From: CALMEC01 sp964531025
GTDB taxonomy: Bacteria > Actinomycetota > Thermoleophilia > Miltoncostaeales > Miltoncostaeaceae
NCBI GenBank assembly: GCA_964531025.1
Contig: CAZHDY010000001.1
Location: 124,001 to 188,000, forward strand
Reading direction: 5' to 3'
DNA length: 64,000 nt
In this document: one piece after another, positions 33,022-41,596 of the stretch
Position numbering within the stretch: the stretch's first letter is position 1
Layout: each line of letters begins with the position of its first letter
The notes under the pieces: model-generated
Database searches by the model: none
What the model was told of the DNA's origin: nothing
Seen by the model: only the letters and a program-made list of their open reading frames with translations
Position numbers and translations under genes: made by a program

Positions 33022-33666
33022 TCAGCCGTCGGTTCGGGACCGGCGGCGACGGACGCCGACGATGGCGGCGTGTAACCAGGCCCGAGGTAGATCCCGTCGC
33101 GCGGTCCTCATCACGCTCGCGATGGTCGCTCCGGCGTCGGCGGCCAGAAGCGGCCGTCCGTGCCCCACCGCGACGGCGACCGGGTCCAGACCGGCGAACG
33201 CCGCCTTCGGCGGCAGAAGGCGGATCATCGGATGCATACCCAGACGGTCCCCGTCACGTGCATGGAAGTAGGCGACCGTGCCGAGCACCTCGGCGACGAC
33301 CAGCAGCCGCCGTCCGGGGATCCAGATGGCCGCCTCGCGCCATCCGAGGCCGTCGGCGACCGGGAGGACGACGAGATCGGGGTGCACCCGGCCGATGTCG
33401 TAACCGATGATCACCTCGACGCCGAAGCGCTGGGCGACGGCGTCGCCGTCACGACCATGCCGGTTGAGCAGGCGGATGACGCCCCGCACCGGCGGTAGAC
33501 CGGCAAGGCGTCCATCCAGCTCGGGCGTGTCGACGGGATCGACGAGGTAGGTCGCGTCCGTGACGACGACGGCGGCCGAGGCCCGTTCCATCCACTCGTC
33601 GGGATGCGCGATCCAGGTGAAGCTGCCGTGCGTGTCAAGCGCGGTGAAGACGGCGTCCGATCCCAC
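33022..33666 (-). CDS. Uncharacterised protein resembling a metal-less metallo-beta-lactamase fold
   Basis: 214 aa. Weak resemblance to MBL-fold hydrolases: VVVTDATYLVDPVDTPELDG, a following VIRLLNRHGRDGDAVAQRFGVEVI where HxHxDH would stand, and a late VAVGHGRPL. The zinc ligands are not conserved, so hydrolase activity is doubtful. GTG start with GGGGAGG 4 nt upstream. Family assignment is tentative. Confidence 0.55.
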   Translation of the reverse strand: MGSDAVFTALDTHGSFTWIAHPDEWMERASAAVVVTDATYLVDPVDTPELDGRLAGLPPVRGVIRLLNRHGRDGDAVAQRFGVEVIIGYDIGRVHPDLVVLPVADGLGWREAAIWIPGRRLLVVAEVLGTVAYFHARDGDRLGMHPMIRLLPPKAAFAGLDPVAVAVGHGRPLLAADAGATIASVMRTARRDLPRAWLHAAIVGVRRRRSRTDG

Positions 33667-33728
33667 GACCCTCCCCGATCACGGTGTCCGATCGGCTCAC
33701 GATAGCGCCGTCTCGAAGCGTGGAAGCT

Positions 33729-33757
33729 CTACTCGGTACCTGGCTGGCACCGAGTAG
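33729..33757 (-). terminator. Palindromic terminator after the sigma-factor operon
   Basis: CTACTCGGT and ACCGAGTAG form a perfect 9-bp stem that continues after one mismatch (CC/GG) around a 5-nt loop TGGCT. It lies about 30 nt past the stop of the membrane protein at 33788. The inner GGTACC...GGCACC recalls the REP-like core. Confidence 0.6.
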
Positions 33758-33787
33758 TCCGCACGAGCCAAAGCCGATTCCACGCCC

Positions 33788-34492
33788 TTACGACCCCTGG
33801 CGCGCCATAGGAACGACGACTACGGTCTTCTCTCTCGCGTCGATAGCGAGACTGGCACAGGGACGCTGAGAGCTGAAGCCCTCACCGTGCTCGCCTTCAC
33901 CGGTGGTGATATTCCATCCCACGTAGCCACTCTTGATGAGCTGCGCGGCAATGACGTTTCGAGCTTCCGTCTCACCGAGGCATCGTTCGGTGAAACGGGA
34001 GACGATCGCATCTTGGAACGCCGCGAAGCGTTTCGCTTCCCCTCGATAGTTGCGGGGAGTGCTGGCGGGCAGACCCTTTCGTTCGCAGATCCCAGCGTCG
34101 TTCGTCGGGAAGACCCACGTGCCGCACGCGATGAGATCCGGTGTGCGGGCCACCCCGTCGATCGTCCCAGTCGCCCACAAAGCTCCGCAGACCTCGGCTG
34201 GCTCTCGACCATCAGATCCGACGATATGGGCACTGTCATCCTTCATGTTCGTCACACAGGCAATGCCATGGGCTGCCGTTTCCGTAGTGGATCGAATGGT
34301 CGCGTATGCAACGCCCGCTAACACAGCGAGAGCGGGAGCAAGAAATATGAGAAGCCGTCGACGTCTCCTGGAGGGTCGCGTGACCCGATGCCCCTCGAGT
34401 CGAAGTCGGACAGCGGCGACTTCTGTGTCGGTGAGAGTCATCCCCCGTTCGGGCTCAAATGCCCGGGTTGCGATGTCGTCGAAATCGTTCAT
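33788..34492 (-). CDS. Single-pass membrane protein paired with an ECF sigma factor (candidate anti-sigma factor)
   Basis: 234 aa. A cytoplasmic N-terminal segment of about 45 residues (MNDFDDIATRAFEPERGMTL) precedes one membrane helix (RLLIFLAPALAVLAGVAYATI, about 46-66) and a roughly 165-residue extracytoplasmic domain with several cysteines. There is no zinc-binding HxxxCxxC anti-sigma motif. Its ATG overlaps the sigma-factor stop (ATGA), the usual sigma/anti-sigma layout. GC is clearly below that of neighbouring genes. Confidence 0.7.
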   Translation of the reverse strand: MNDFDDIATRAFEPERGMTLTDTEVAAVRLRLEGHRVTRPSRRRRRLLIFLAPALAVLAGVAYATIRSTTETAAHGIACVTNMKDDSAHIVGSDGREPAEVCGALWATGTIDGVARTPDLIACGTWVFPTNDAGICERKGLPASTPRNYRGEAKRFAAFQDAIVSRFTERCLGETEARNVIAAQLIKSGYVGWNITTGEGEHGEGFSSQRPCASLAIDAREKTVVVVPMARQGS

Positions 34493-35058
34493 CGATTGTC
34501 TCCCACGGTCAGGGCTGCATCAGCCAGCATCGGATGTGCTTGAAGCGTTCGTCGAGCACGCGATATCAGTGGACCGATCGATCCCGGGCGACATCCCATG
34601 ACCTCGGCGATCTCGCTCTCTTTCAAGCCGTGCACGTACTTGAGGGCCACCGCCACCCGCTGCTTCTCCGGCAAGCTCGCCATCGCTTCACGAATTGCGG
34701 CTCGAAGCTCGATCTCGTCCGCAGTCCGATCTCCGCTTCTGAGGCCCTCCGCAACGGCGACATGAGCGGGATCAGACAACGAGAGTTCCGATCGATGCTG
34801 CGTTCGCCGTCGCTTTAGGACACGCAGAGTGCGTCTGATCGTGATTCGATGTACCCAAGCGTCGAATCGCTCAGGGTCTCTGAGGCTCCCAAGCTGGCGG
34901 AAGACATCTATCGCCACATCTTGCGCGATATCCGCCGCCTCCTCACGATTCCCAAGGACAGCTGCGGCCGTCGCAATAGCCAGCCGCCCGGCACGTCGAA
35001 TGAGCTGATCAGTAGCGGCCTCGTCGCGGCTGCGCGCACGTCGAACAAGCGTTGTCAT
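34489..35058 (-). CDS. ECF-family RNA polymerase sigma factor
   Basis: 189 aa. Region 2 (about 18-85; NREEAADIAQDVAIDVFRQLGSLRDPERFDAWVHRI) and region 4 (about 125-180; MASLPEKQRVAVALKYVHGLKESEIAEVMGCRPGSIGPLISRARRTL) are clear. Upstream, GACAC-CCAGT-GTGTC (about 35084-35099) is an inverted repeat that could be part of its promoter or an operator. First gene of a two-gene operon with a membrane protein. GC near 55% sets it apart from its surroundings. Confidence 0.88.
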   Translation of the reverse strand: MTTLVRRARSRDEAATDQLIRRAGRLAIATAAAVLGNREEAADIAQDVAIDVFRQLGSLRDPERFDAWVHRITIRRTLRVLKRRRTQHRSELSLSDPAHVAVAEGLRSGDRTADEIELRAAIREAMASLPEKQRVAVALKYVHGLKESEIAEVMGCRPGSIGPLISRARRTLQAHPMLADAALTVGDNR

Positions 35059-35224
35059 GTTGGCGATGGTCCACTCCTATCGACTGACACCCAGTGTGTC
35101 TTCCTAGGGGCCCACACGACCCGAGATTCATGCGCGCCCAGATCATCCGTGATGTCAGTCAGGGCTCACGATCTCAGCGATCGAGAATGGCCTTCGGCGC
35201 CACCTGGCACCCCACAGGGAGCGC

Positions 35225-35349
35225 GTGTAGCACCTGATGCCTGGCACCAGGCGCGACACCCCGACGTCCGACGACTGCATTCCACCTGCAAATGACGGGA
35301 ATCGCATTTCGAGGTGTCGCACTGCGTGCCTGGCACCAGGTGCGACACC
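35225..35349. repeat. Paired palindromic (REP/BIME-like) repeat, copy 2
   Basis: In the 332-nt gap between the sigma gene and the ANTAR regulator. Palindrome c (35225-35260) is imperfect around GCCTGGCACCAGGC. Palindrome d (35313-35349) has perfect 10-bp arms GGTGTCGCAC/GTGCGACACC around the core GTGCCTGGCAC. The spacer keeps GCAAAT...GAAT...TTCG and the following CTGCGT, as in copy 1. An extra half-site AGGTGCGACAC follows. Nothing else was seen in the gap besides the inverted repeat near 35084. Confidence 0.7.
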
Positions 35350-35390
35350 AGGTGCGACACTCCCGTTCTCCAGCCTCCGCAGGAACCGCT

Positions 35391-35972
35391 CTAGTCGCCC
35401 CGCAGGAGTGACGCCTGCTCGATCACCTGCGCCGCCACCTGGGCCAGGGTCAGGTTCCGGTCCCGTGCGGTCTTCCGGATGCGCTGGAACGCATCCTGTT
35501 CCGAGAGGCCCAGACCCTCCATCAGAAGGCCCTTGGCGCGCTCGAGCACCTTTCGGTCCTCAAGTGCCTGCGTCGCGCGATCGACCTCCGCCTCCAGCTG
35601 CGTCAGCTCGGCATGGCGGGCCGCGGCGAGCATGATGGCGGCGCCCAGCTGCCGCTCGTCGACCGGCTTCGTTAGGAGCGCAGCCACCCCCGACGCCACG
35701 GAGCGCTCGATGAGCTCGGGATCACTCTCACCCGTGACGATCACCACCGGACGGCGCAGTCCCTCCTCCGCGAGCGTCGCGGCCGCCACGAGCCCGTCCA
35801 TCACGGGCATGGTGATGTCGAACATGTACAGATCCGGCTGCGTCTCGCGCGCCAGCTCGACCGCCTGCGCGCCGTCGTACGCCGGACCGATCGGCTCGTG
35901 GCCGAGTTTCTCCAGACGCCGGACGAATCCCAGCGCGATGACGGGATCGTCTTCCGCCACGAGCACCCTCAC
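35391..35972 (-). CDS. ANTAR-domain response regulator (PdtaR-like)
   Basis: 193 aa. A receiver domain (1-120) with phospho-acceptor Asp in YMFDITMPVMDG (about residue 52) is followed by an ANTAR RNA-binding domain (about 130-190; KVLERAKGLLMEGLGLSEQDAFQRIRKTARDRNLTLAQVA). ANTAR regulators antiterminate transcription by holding twin hexaloop hairpins. The ATG overlaps the kinase stop. The pair matches the mycobacterial PdtaS-PdtaR type. Its RNA target is not known; the divergent cyd leader is one place to look. Confidence 0.92.
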   Translation of the reverse strand: MRVLVAEDDPVIALGFVRRLEKLGHEPIGPAYDGAQAVELARETQPDLYMFDITMPVMDGLVAAATLAEEGLRRPVVIVTGESDPELIERSVASGVAALLTKPVDERQLGAAIMLAAARHAELTQLEAEVDRATQALEDRKVLERAKGLLMEGLGLSEQDAFQRIRKTARDRNLTLAQVAAQVIEQASLLRGD

Positions 35973-37087
35973 GCCACGACCTCTTCCGACAGGGGGATGT
36001 CCACACGCGTCACGGTACCGCCCGTCTCGTCTCGATCGATCTCCAACCGTCCTCGCAGCCCCTGCTCCACGACCTGCCGCACCAGGCGCAGTCCGAGTCG
36101 GGCGCCCGCGGGATCGTACCCCGAACCGTGATCGGTCACCTCCAACCGCAGCGAGGACCCGCCCGTGAGAACGACGGTCACCGGCGGGGCCCCGTGGCGC
36201 ACCGCGTTGGTGACGATCTCGTTGACGACGACACCGAGCCGCTGCGCCATGGCCACCGAGACCCGTACCGGTTCGGTCGTGACCGCGATGGCCGGATCGA
36301 TGCCGTCGACAACCCGACGGACGACGGCGTCGGCGGGCGCGTCGGTTCCCTCGGCGGACTGCAGCACGCTGTGGACACCGGCGATGGACCGGATGCGCGC
36401 CGCCGTCTCGTCGAAGGCCTCGCCCGAATCGTCATCCGGACGGGCGAGCATCAGGAGCTCGGCGACCTGCTGGAGGCTGTTCTTCACGCGGTGGTGGGCC
36501 TCGGCGACCAGAAGATGCTCGAGCTGGGCACGGGTGGCCGCCTCGCTCCGTGCCTCGGCCTCGTGGGCGACGGCCTGGCTCATGACGATCACCAGCACGG
36601 CGGCGGCCGCGACGACGACCATCCGGAACGCGATGCCGGCGGCCGAATAGGGCTCGTCCGCCACGAGCAACGCGATCAGGAACGTGGTCAGCCCGATCCC
36701 CAGCCAGGCCCAGCGTCTGCGCCCCTGATGTGCCATCGCGATGAACGGGATGGACAGGACGAACACCCAGTCGAAGTCGCTGCCGGGACCGCCGATGATC
36801 ACCAGGGTGGCGCCGAAACCGAGGACGGCGGCACACCACACGTCCAAGAGACGTCGGCCGACCGACGAGGCGATCGTCCGGTACTCCGCCGGCAGAGCGA
36901 GCGTCGCGGCGTTTGCGACGAGGCCGGCGAACATGAGCAGGACGATCGTCGTACGGTGATCACCTGCCCGATCGGTCGCGACGGCGACCGTGACCGCGGC
37001 GAGGGTCAGCCAACCGAGCCAGGGCCCGACGGACCACGGGTCGGCGCGAATGATGGGTACCTGCTCGCCGGAGCGCCGATCGGTCAC
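35969..37087 (-). CDS. Membrane sensor histidine kinase, HisKA_2 type
   Basis: 372 aa. About six hydrophobic helices (30-180) are followed by the HisKA_2 box LLVAEAHHRVKNSLQQVAELL (phospho-His near 205) and an HATPase_c domain (LGVVVNEIVTNAVRHGAPP, DHGSGYDPAGARLGLRLV). Unlike PdtaS it has a membrane sensor instead of GAF/PAS. GTG 37087 chosen because TACGAT ends 6 nt before it (leaderless) and upstream residues are not conserved. Operon with the ANTAR regulator. Confidence 0.9.
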   Translation of the reverse strand: MTDRRSGEQVPIIRADPWSVGPWLGWLTLAAVTVAVATDRAGDHRTTIVLLMFAGLVANAATLALPAEYRTIASSVGRRLLDVWCAAVLGFGATLVIIGGPGSDFDWVFVLSIPFIAMAHQGRRRWAWLGIGLTTFLIALLVADEPYSAAGIAFRMVVVAAAAVLVIVMSQAVAHEAEARSEAATRAQLEHLLVAEAHHRVKNSLQQVAELLMLARPDDDSGEAFDETAARIRSIAGVHSVLQSAEGTDAPADAVVRRVVDGIDPAIAVTTEPVRVSVAMAQRLGVVVNEIVTNAVRHGAPPVTVVLTGGSSLRLEVTDHGSGYDPAGARLGLRLVRQVVEQGLRGRLEIDRDETGGTVTRVDIPLSEEVVA

Positions 37088-37447
37088 GGGCCAATCGTAC
37101 CGACGGCCGGGTGACAGTCGCCTAGGTGCGATTCGGTAGCGTACGGGTCGGTGCGAGCGTTCACGACGACGCTCATGCTCCGAGGTCACGACGCCTCTCT
37201 CTGCCGCCGCGCAACCCAGGGCTGCGCGTAATCGTTTCAAGGAGCGTCGTTTGACCCCCTCATACCTCCCGCTCGAGTCCGAGCGCATCCATCGGATGTT
37301 CGGTCATCGACCCGATCGGCCGTCGCGTACTGTCCGGGTGACCCGTTCGCGCACCCTCGGGTCGCGTCCGTCGTCCACGGATCGCGCGTCGCTTCGGGTA
37401 ACCGGTGGCACCTGTCTCAGCACCCCCCGAATCCTGGGAGACCCCCG
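37088..37447 (+). promoter_or_regulatory. 360-nt region and leader upstream of cydABDC
   Basis: Region between the kinase gene and cydA. It contains several small hairpins, such as CGCTCG/CGAGCG at about 37270-37286, GGTC/GACC near 37313-37323 and CCGT/ACGG near 37367-37379, and a candidate 66-codon ORF. I did not find canonical twin hexaloops with A1 and G4 that would mark an ANTAR target. Confidence 0.4.
37094..37099 (-). promoter_or_regulatory. -10 box (TACGAT) of the kinase/ANTAR operon
   Basis: TACGAT ends 6 nt before GTG 37087, predicting a leaderless mRNA divergent from the cyd leader. Confidence 0.5.
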
Positions 37448-37451
37448 ATGA
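37251..37451 (+). CDS. Candidate 66-aa leader ORF overlapping the cydA start
   Basis: TTG at 37251 has AAGGAG 7 nt upstream. The frame stays open for 66 codons and its TGA overlaps the cydA ATG (ATGA at 37448). The product (LTPSYLPLESERIHRMFGHR...) is arginine-rich, lacks membrane segments and matches no family I know. The Shine-Dalgarno plus start-stop overlap argue for translation and coupling to cydA, but a chance ORF in GC-rich DNA is quite possible. cydA also has its own GGGAGA. Confidence 0.35.
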   Translation: MTPSYLPLESERIHRMFGHRPDRPSRTVRVTRSRTLGSRPSSTDRASLRVTGGTCLSTPRILGDPR

Positions 37452-38851
37452 CACTCGATCTGGCCCGGTGGCAATTCGGGATCACGACCGTCTACCACTT
37501 CATGCTCGTGCCGATCACAATCGGCCTCTCGGGCTTCGTCGCCCTGATGCAGACACGCTGGAGGAGGACGGGCAATCCCGAGTACCTGCGTATGACGCGG
37601 TTCTGGGGGAAGATCCTCCTCATCAACTTCGCCCTGGGCGTCGCCACCGGCATCGTCCAGGAGTTCCAGTTCGGCATGGCCTGGAGCGAGTACTCGCGCT
37701 TCGTCGGCGACATCTTCGGAGCGCCGCTCGCGATGGAGGCGCTGATCGCCTTCTTCCTCGAGTCCACCTTCCTCGGACTGTGGATCTTCGGCTGGGACCG
37801 GATGCCGCCCCGCCTGCACCTCGCGACGATCTGGGCGGTTTTCATCGGAACGATGATCTCTGCGTTCTTCATCCTTGCCGCCAACGCCTGGATGCAGTAC
37901 CCGGTCGGTGCCACGTTCAACCCCGAGACCGGCCGCGCGGAGCTGGATTCCTTCTGGGAGGTCCTGAGCAGCAAGACCGCGCTGTTCGCATTCGGTCACA
38001 CGATCACCGCCGCGCTCGCCACGGGCGCCGCCCTGATCCTCGGCGTCTCGGCGTGGAAGCTCTACCGCGACAAGGGTCGTGAGCAGACATTCTTCATGAC
38101 CTCGCTGAAGTGGGGCCTGCGCGGAACGCTCGTCGCGACGATCGCCACCATCGTCGTCGGACACTTCTTCGGACAGTGGATGACCAAGGTCCAGCCGATG
38201 AAGATGGCCGCCGCCGAGGCGCTCTACGAGACCACCGAGGGCGCCGGACTCTCCCTCTTCGCCTGGAGCGGATTCGAGTCGACGCCCAACGACCTCGCGA
38301 TCAACGTCGAGATCCCGAAGCTCCTGTCGTTCATGGCGACCGACACCCTCAACGGCGAGGTACGCGGCATCAACGACATCCAGGCCGAGTACGAGCAGCG
38401 CTACGGCCCCGGCAACTACGTCCCCGTCCTCGCGGTCACGTACTGGAGCTTCCGCGCGATGATGGGCATGGGCTTCTTCATGCTGGCGGTGTCGATCATC
38501 GGGCTCTTCATGCTCCGCCGCGGCAGGGCGCCGGGCAAGAAGTTCGCGATCATCGGCATCGCGACCATCTTCGCCCCGCTCATCGCCAACAGCACCGGCT
38601 GGATCTTCACCGAAATGGGTCGTCAGCCCTGGGTGGTTCAGGGTCTCCTGAAGACGGCCGACGGTGTGTCGCCGCTCGGCGCCGGCACGATCTGGACGTC
38701 GCTCATCGGATTCACCCTCCTCTACGGGGCGCTCGCCGTCGCCGAGGCCTGGCTGATCCTGAAGGCGATACGCAGCGGACCGGACCCCGCACCGAAACCG
38801 CTCGGCACCACCCCCGCCGGCGAGTCCCTCCTCCCCACTCTCGGCTACTAG
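37448..38851 (+). CDS. cydA: Cytochrome bd quinol oxidase subunit I
   Basis: Heme-bearing subunit of the bd terminal oxidase, which reduces O2 with electrons from quinol. 467 aa, nine helices. His17 (ITTVYHFMLVP) and the histidine in FGHTITAALATG are heme ligands, and the quinol-site motif GRQPWVVQGLLKT is near residue 390. The Q-loop region is short (bd-S class; E. coli CydA is 522 aa). First structural gene of cydA-cydB-cydD-cydC, divergent from a two-component system. Confidence 0.97.
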   Translation: MTLDLARWQFGITTVYHFMLVPITIGLSGFVALMQTRWRRTGNPEYLRMTRFWGKILLINFALGVATGIVQEFQFGMAWSEYSRFVGDIFGAPLAMEALIAFFLESTFLGLWIFGWDRMPPRLHLATIWAVFIGTMISAFFILAANAWMQYPVGATFNPETGRAELDSFWEVLSSKTALFAFGHTITAALATGAALILGVSAWKLYRDKGREQTFFMTSLKWGLRGTLVATIATIVVGHFFGQWMTKVQPMKMAAAEALYETTEGAGLSLFAWSGFESTPNDLAINVEIPKLLSFMATDTLNGEVRGINDIQAEYEQRYGPGNYVPVLAVTYWSFRAMMGMGFFMLAVSIIGLFMLRRGRAPGKKFAIIGIATIFAPLIANSTGWIFTEMGRQPWVVQGLLKTADGVSPLGAGTIWTSLIGFTLLYGALAVAEAWLILKAIRSGPDPAPKPLGTTPAGESLLPTLGY

Positions 38852-38861
38852 GAGCTATGAA

Positions 38862-39911
38862 ATGTCACTAGTCGAACTGTGGTTCATCATCATCGGAGTC
38901 CTCTTCACGGGGTACCTCGTCCTCGAGGGCTTCGACTTCGGGGTCGGCATGCTCATCTACCCGGCCGGGCGCACGCTCAACGAGCGTCGCCAGGTGCTCA
39001 AGACCATCGGCCCCGTCTGGGACGGCAACGAGGTCTGGCTGCTCACGGCCGGCGGTTCCATCTTCGCCGCCTTCCCGGAGTGGTACGCCTCCCTGTTCTC
39101 GGGTTACTACCTGGCGCTGTTCGCGATCCTGATGGCGCTCATCGTCCGGGTCATGGCGCTGGAGTACCGCAACAAGCACGACGGGGAGACCTGGCAGAAG
39201 CGCTGGGACCTCGCCATCGTGGTGTCGAGCGCGCTCCCGGCGTTCCTCTGGGGAGTCGCCTTCGCGAACATCGTGGGCGGAAGCCCGCTCAACTCGGAGG
39301 GCGTCTACGTCGGCAGCTTCTGGGACCTGCTCCATCCCTACGCGCTCCTGGGCGGGCTGGTGACGCTGTCGCTGTTCCTCCTCCACGGCGCCCACTACCT
39401 GGCCCTGAGGTCGCTGGGTCCGGTCCGCGAGCGTGCCAACCGCATCGCGACGGTCCTCTGGGCTCCCACTGTCCTGATCGTGGCCGGCTTCGCGGTTTGG
39501 ACGCTGGCGAGCGCCGAGACGGTGCGTGCCCTGGCCGTGATCGGGGCGGTGGTCGCCGCGCTCGCGCTCATCGCCGTCCTGCCGGCGCAGCGGGCGGGAC
39601 GCGAGGGCTGGGCCTTCGGGCTCACCTCGCTGACCATCACCGGAGCGGTCGTGATGCTCTGGGCGACGCTCTTCCCCAACGCCATGGTGTCCTCCAACGG
39701 TGAGGCCACCAACCTGACGCTGGAGGATGCCGCGTCCACGCACACGACGCTCGTCGTCATGACCATCGTGGCGCTGATCATGACCCCGGTCGTGCTTGCC
39801 TACCAGGCCTGGACCTACTGGGTGTTCCGTCAGCGCGTGAGCGCCGCCCCGGACGAGGAGGTCCAGCTGGCGGTGAGCTGGTGGTCGAAGAAACCGAGCG
39901 AAGAGGGATGA
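38862..39911 (+). CDS. cydB: Cytochrome bd quinol oxidase subunit II
   Basis: Membrane partner of CydA. 349 aa, eight helices. Family blocks are VLEGFDFGVGMLIYPAGRT, VWDGNEVWLLTAGGSIFAAFPEWYA, RHKHDGE-like YRNKHDGETWQKRWD and WGVAFANIVGGSPLNSEGVYVG. Begins 10 nt after cydA with GGAGC ahead of the ATG. The stop overlaps the cydD start by 4 nt. Confidence 0.97.
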   Translation: MSLVELWFIIIGVLFTGYLVLEGFDFGVGMLIYPAGRTLNERRQVLKTIGPVWDGNEVWLLTAGGSIFAAFPEWYASLFSGYYLALFAILMALIVRVMALEYRNKHDGETWQKRWDLAIVVSSALPAFLWGVAFANIVGGSPLNSEGVYVGSFWDLLHPYALLGGLVTLSLFLLHGAHYLALRSLGPVRERANRIATVLWAPTVLIVAGFAVWTLASAETVRALAVIGAVVAALALIAVLPAQRAGREGWAFGLTSLTITGAVVMLWATLFPNAMVSSNGEATNLTLEDAASTHTTLVVMTIVALIMTPVVLAYQAWTYWVFRQRVSAAPDEEVQLAVSWWSKKPSEEG

Positions 39912-41596
39912 TGTCCCGGCGACGACGGAACGACATGGAGGGGCTCTCACCCATCCTGCGCCGTCACCGTGCGCGCACGTCCGTCGTCGCCGTCCTCATC
40001 TCGGTCGCCGTCGTGGTGCAGGCCGTCGCCCTGGCGTCCGCTCTGGCCGACGGTGTCGCCGAACGGGCGTGGACGGTCGCCGTCACCGCGGCCGTCGTGG
40101 CCGGGGTCGCCGTGCTCGCCCGTGCGGCGCTCACATGGTTCGCCGAGGTCACCGGCCGCCGCGCCGGTTCGGAGGCGATGTCCGACCTGCGCGACCGCGT
40201 CCTGGCGTCGGCGCTGGCCACGGTGCCCGGCTCGCGGGGCGGTCGGACCGGAGGTGAGATCGCCACCCTGACGGTCCAGGGCGGAGACGCCGTCGAACGC
40301 TGGGCCGGTCGCGTGCTGCTGCAGCAGGCACTCGCCGTCACGACGCCGATCGCCGCTCTCGGGGCGATCGCGTGGCTCGACTGGATCTCGGCGGCACTGC
40401 TCATCCCGACGCTGCCGCTCCTCGTCGTCTTCCTGGTGCTCGCCGGCAAGGACGCCAAACGCGCGTCCGACTCGCGCCTGGCCGCCATGCGTCTTCTGGG
40501 CGGGCACATGCTGGACGTGCTCCGCGGGTTGCCGGTGCTGCGCAGCTTCGGTCGTGCAGGACGCCAGCGCGACGAGCTGGGACGCGTGGGCGACGCGTAC
40601 CGTCGCGAGACCGTCGCCACATTGCGCTCGGCGTTCACGAGCGCCTTCGTCCTGGAGTTCATGGCGATGCTGGGCACCGCTCTCGTGGCCGTTGTCGCGG
40701 GCATCCGGCTGGTGAACGGCTCGATGGACTTCGAGCCGGCCATGGCGGTACTTCTCTTGGCCCCCGAGCTCTATCTCCCACTTCGAGCGATGGGAAGCGA
40801 GTACCACGCCGCCGCCGAGGCGCGAGCGACCCTCGAGGCCGCGCGTGAGGCCTGTGAGGTCCCGGACAGGATCCCCACGGGCGATTCGGCGGTTACCGCG
40901 CCGAATCCGGCGACCGACGTCGTATCCCTGGACGCGCTGCGGCTGACCCTTCCCGACGGGCGCCCGGTGCTTCGCAACGTCGAGCTCACCCTGCCGCCCG
41001 GAAGGTCCGTGGCCCTGGTCGGAGCGAGCGGCGCCGGAAAGACAACACTGCTGCGGCTCGTCCTCGGTCTCCAGTCTCCGACCTCGGGCGCCGTCCGCTG
41101 CGGAGACGTCGTGATCACCGACACCGACCTCGGCTCCTGGCGTGAGCACATCGCGTGGATCCCGCAGTCCCCGGTGATCCTGCCCGACACGCTCGGTGCC
41201 AACGTCCGCATCGCGCGCACCGACGCGTCGGAGGCCGACGTCTGGAAGGCGCTCCGCATCGCACGTCTCGAGGACTGGGCGCGCGGCCTCCCCGGCGGTC
41301 TCGACGAGCGACTGGGTGACGGCGGTGTCAGCATCTCGGCCGGCGAGCGGCGTCGGCTGGGTCTCGCCCGCGCCGTTCTTCGGCGGGCTTCCCTCGTCCT
41401 GGCCGACGAACCCACCGCGAACCTGGACGCGCGGACCGCCGAGCTCGTGCGCGAGGGCCTCGCCGACCTGATGCGCGACCGCTCCGCCATCATCGTCACC
41501 CACGAACCCGACGTGCTGGACCTCGTGGACGAGGTCGCGGAGCTGCGCGACGGACGCATCGTCACCGGTACCCACCGGATGGCGGAGACCGTATGA
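39908..41596 (+). CDS. cydD: Heterodimeric ABC exporter subunit CydD
   Basis: With CydC it forms the ABC exporter needed for bd oxidase assembly (reported cargoes are glutathione/cysteine and, more recently, heme). 562 aa: a six-helix membrane domain (about 25-310), then an ATPase with Walker A GASGAGKTTLL, signature ISAGERRRLG and Walker B LVLADEPTANLD. The ATG at 39908 overlaps the cydB stop (ATGA); 39911 is also possible. Many actinobacteria carry a fused or reordered cydDC; here the genes are separate and in A-B-D-C order. Confidence 0.93.
   Translation: MMSRRRRNDMEGLSPILRRHRARTSVVAVLISVAVVVQAVALASALADGVAERAWTVAVTAAVVAGVAVLARAALTWFAEVTGRRAGSEAMSDLRDRVLASALATVPGSRGGRTGGEIATLTVQGGDAVERWAGRVLLQQALAVTTPIAALGAIAWLDWISAALLIPTLPLLVVFLVLAGKDAKRASDSRLAAMRLLGGHMLDVLRGLPVLRSFGRAGRQRDELGRVGDAYRRETVATLRSAFTSAFVLEFMAMLGTALVAVVAGIRLVNGSMDFEPAMAVLLLAPELYLPLRAMGSEYHAAAEARATLEAAREACEVPDRIPTGDSAVTAPNPATDVVSLDALRLTLPDGRPVLRNVELTLPPGRSVALVGASGAGKTTLLRLVLGLQSPTSGAVRCGDVVITDTDLGSWREHIAWIPQSPVILPDTLGANVRIARTDASEADVWKALRIARLEDWARGLPGGLDERLGDGGVSISAGERRRLGLARAVLRRASLVLADEPTANLDARTAELVREGLADLMRDRSAIIVTHEPDVLDLVDEVAELRDGRIVTGTHRMAETV

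Noticed and set aside
35225..35349. Repeated GGTGTCGC/GTGCCTGGCAC units as a CRISPR array
   Set aside because: Units are palindromes of unequal type, only two complete ones, with a conserved rather than variable spacer and no cas genes.
37088..37447. ANTAR twin-hexaloop target in the cyd leader
   Set aside because: Small hairpins exist, but none shows paired six-base loops with A at position 1 and G at position 4.
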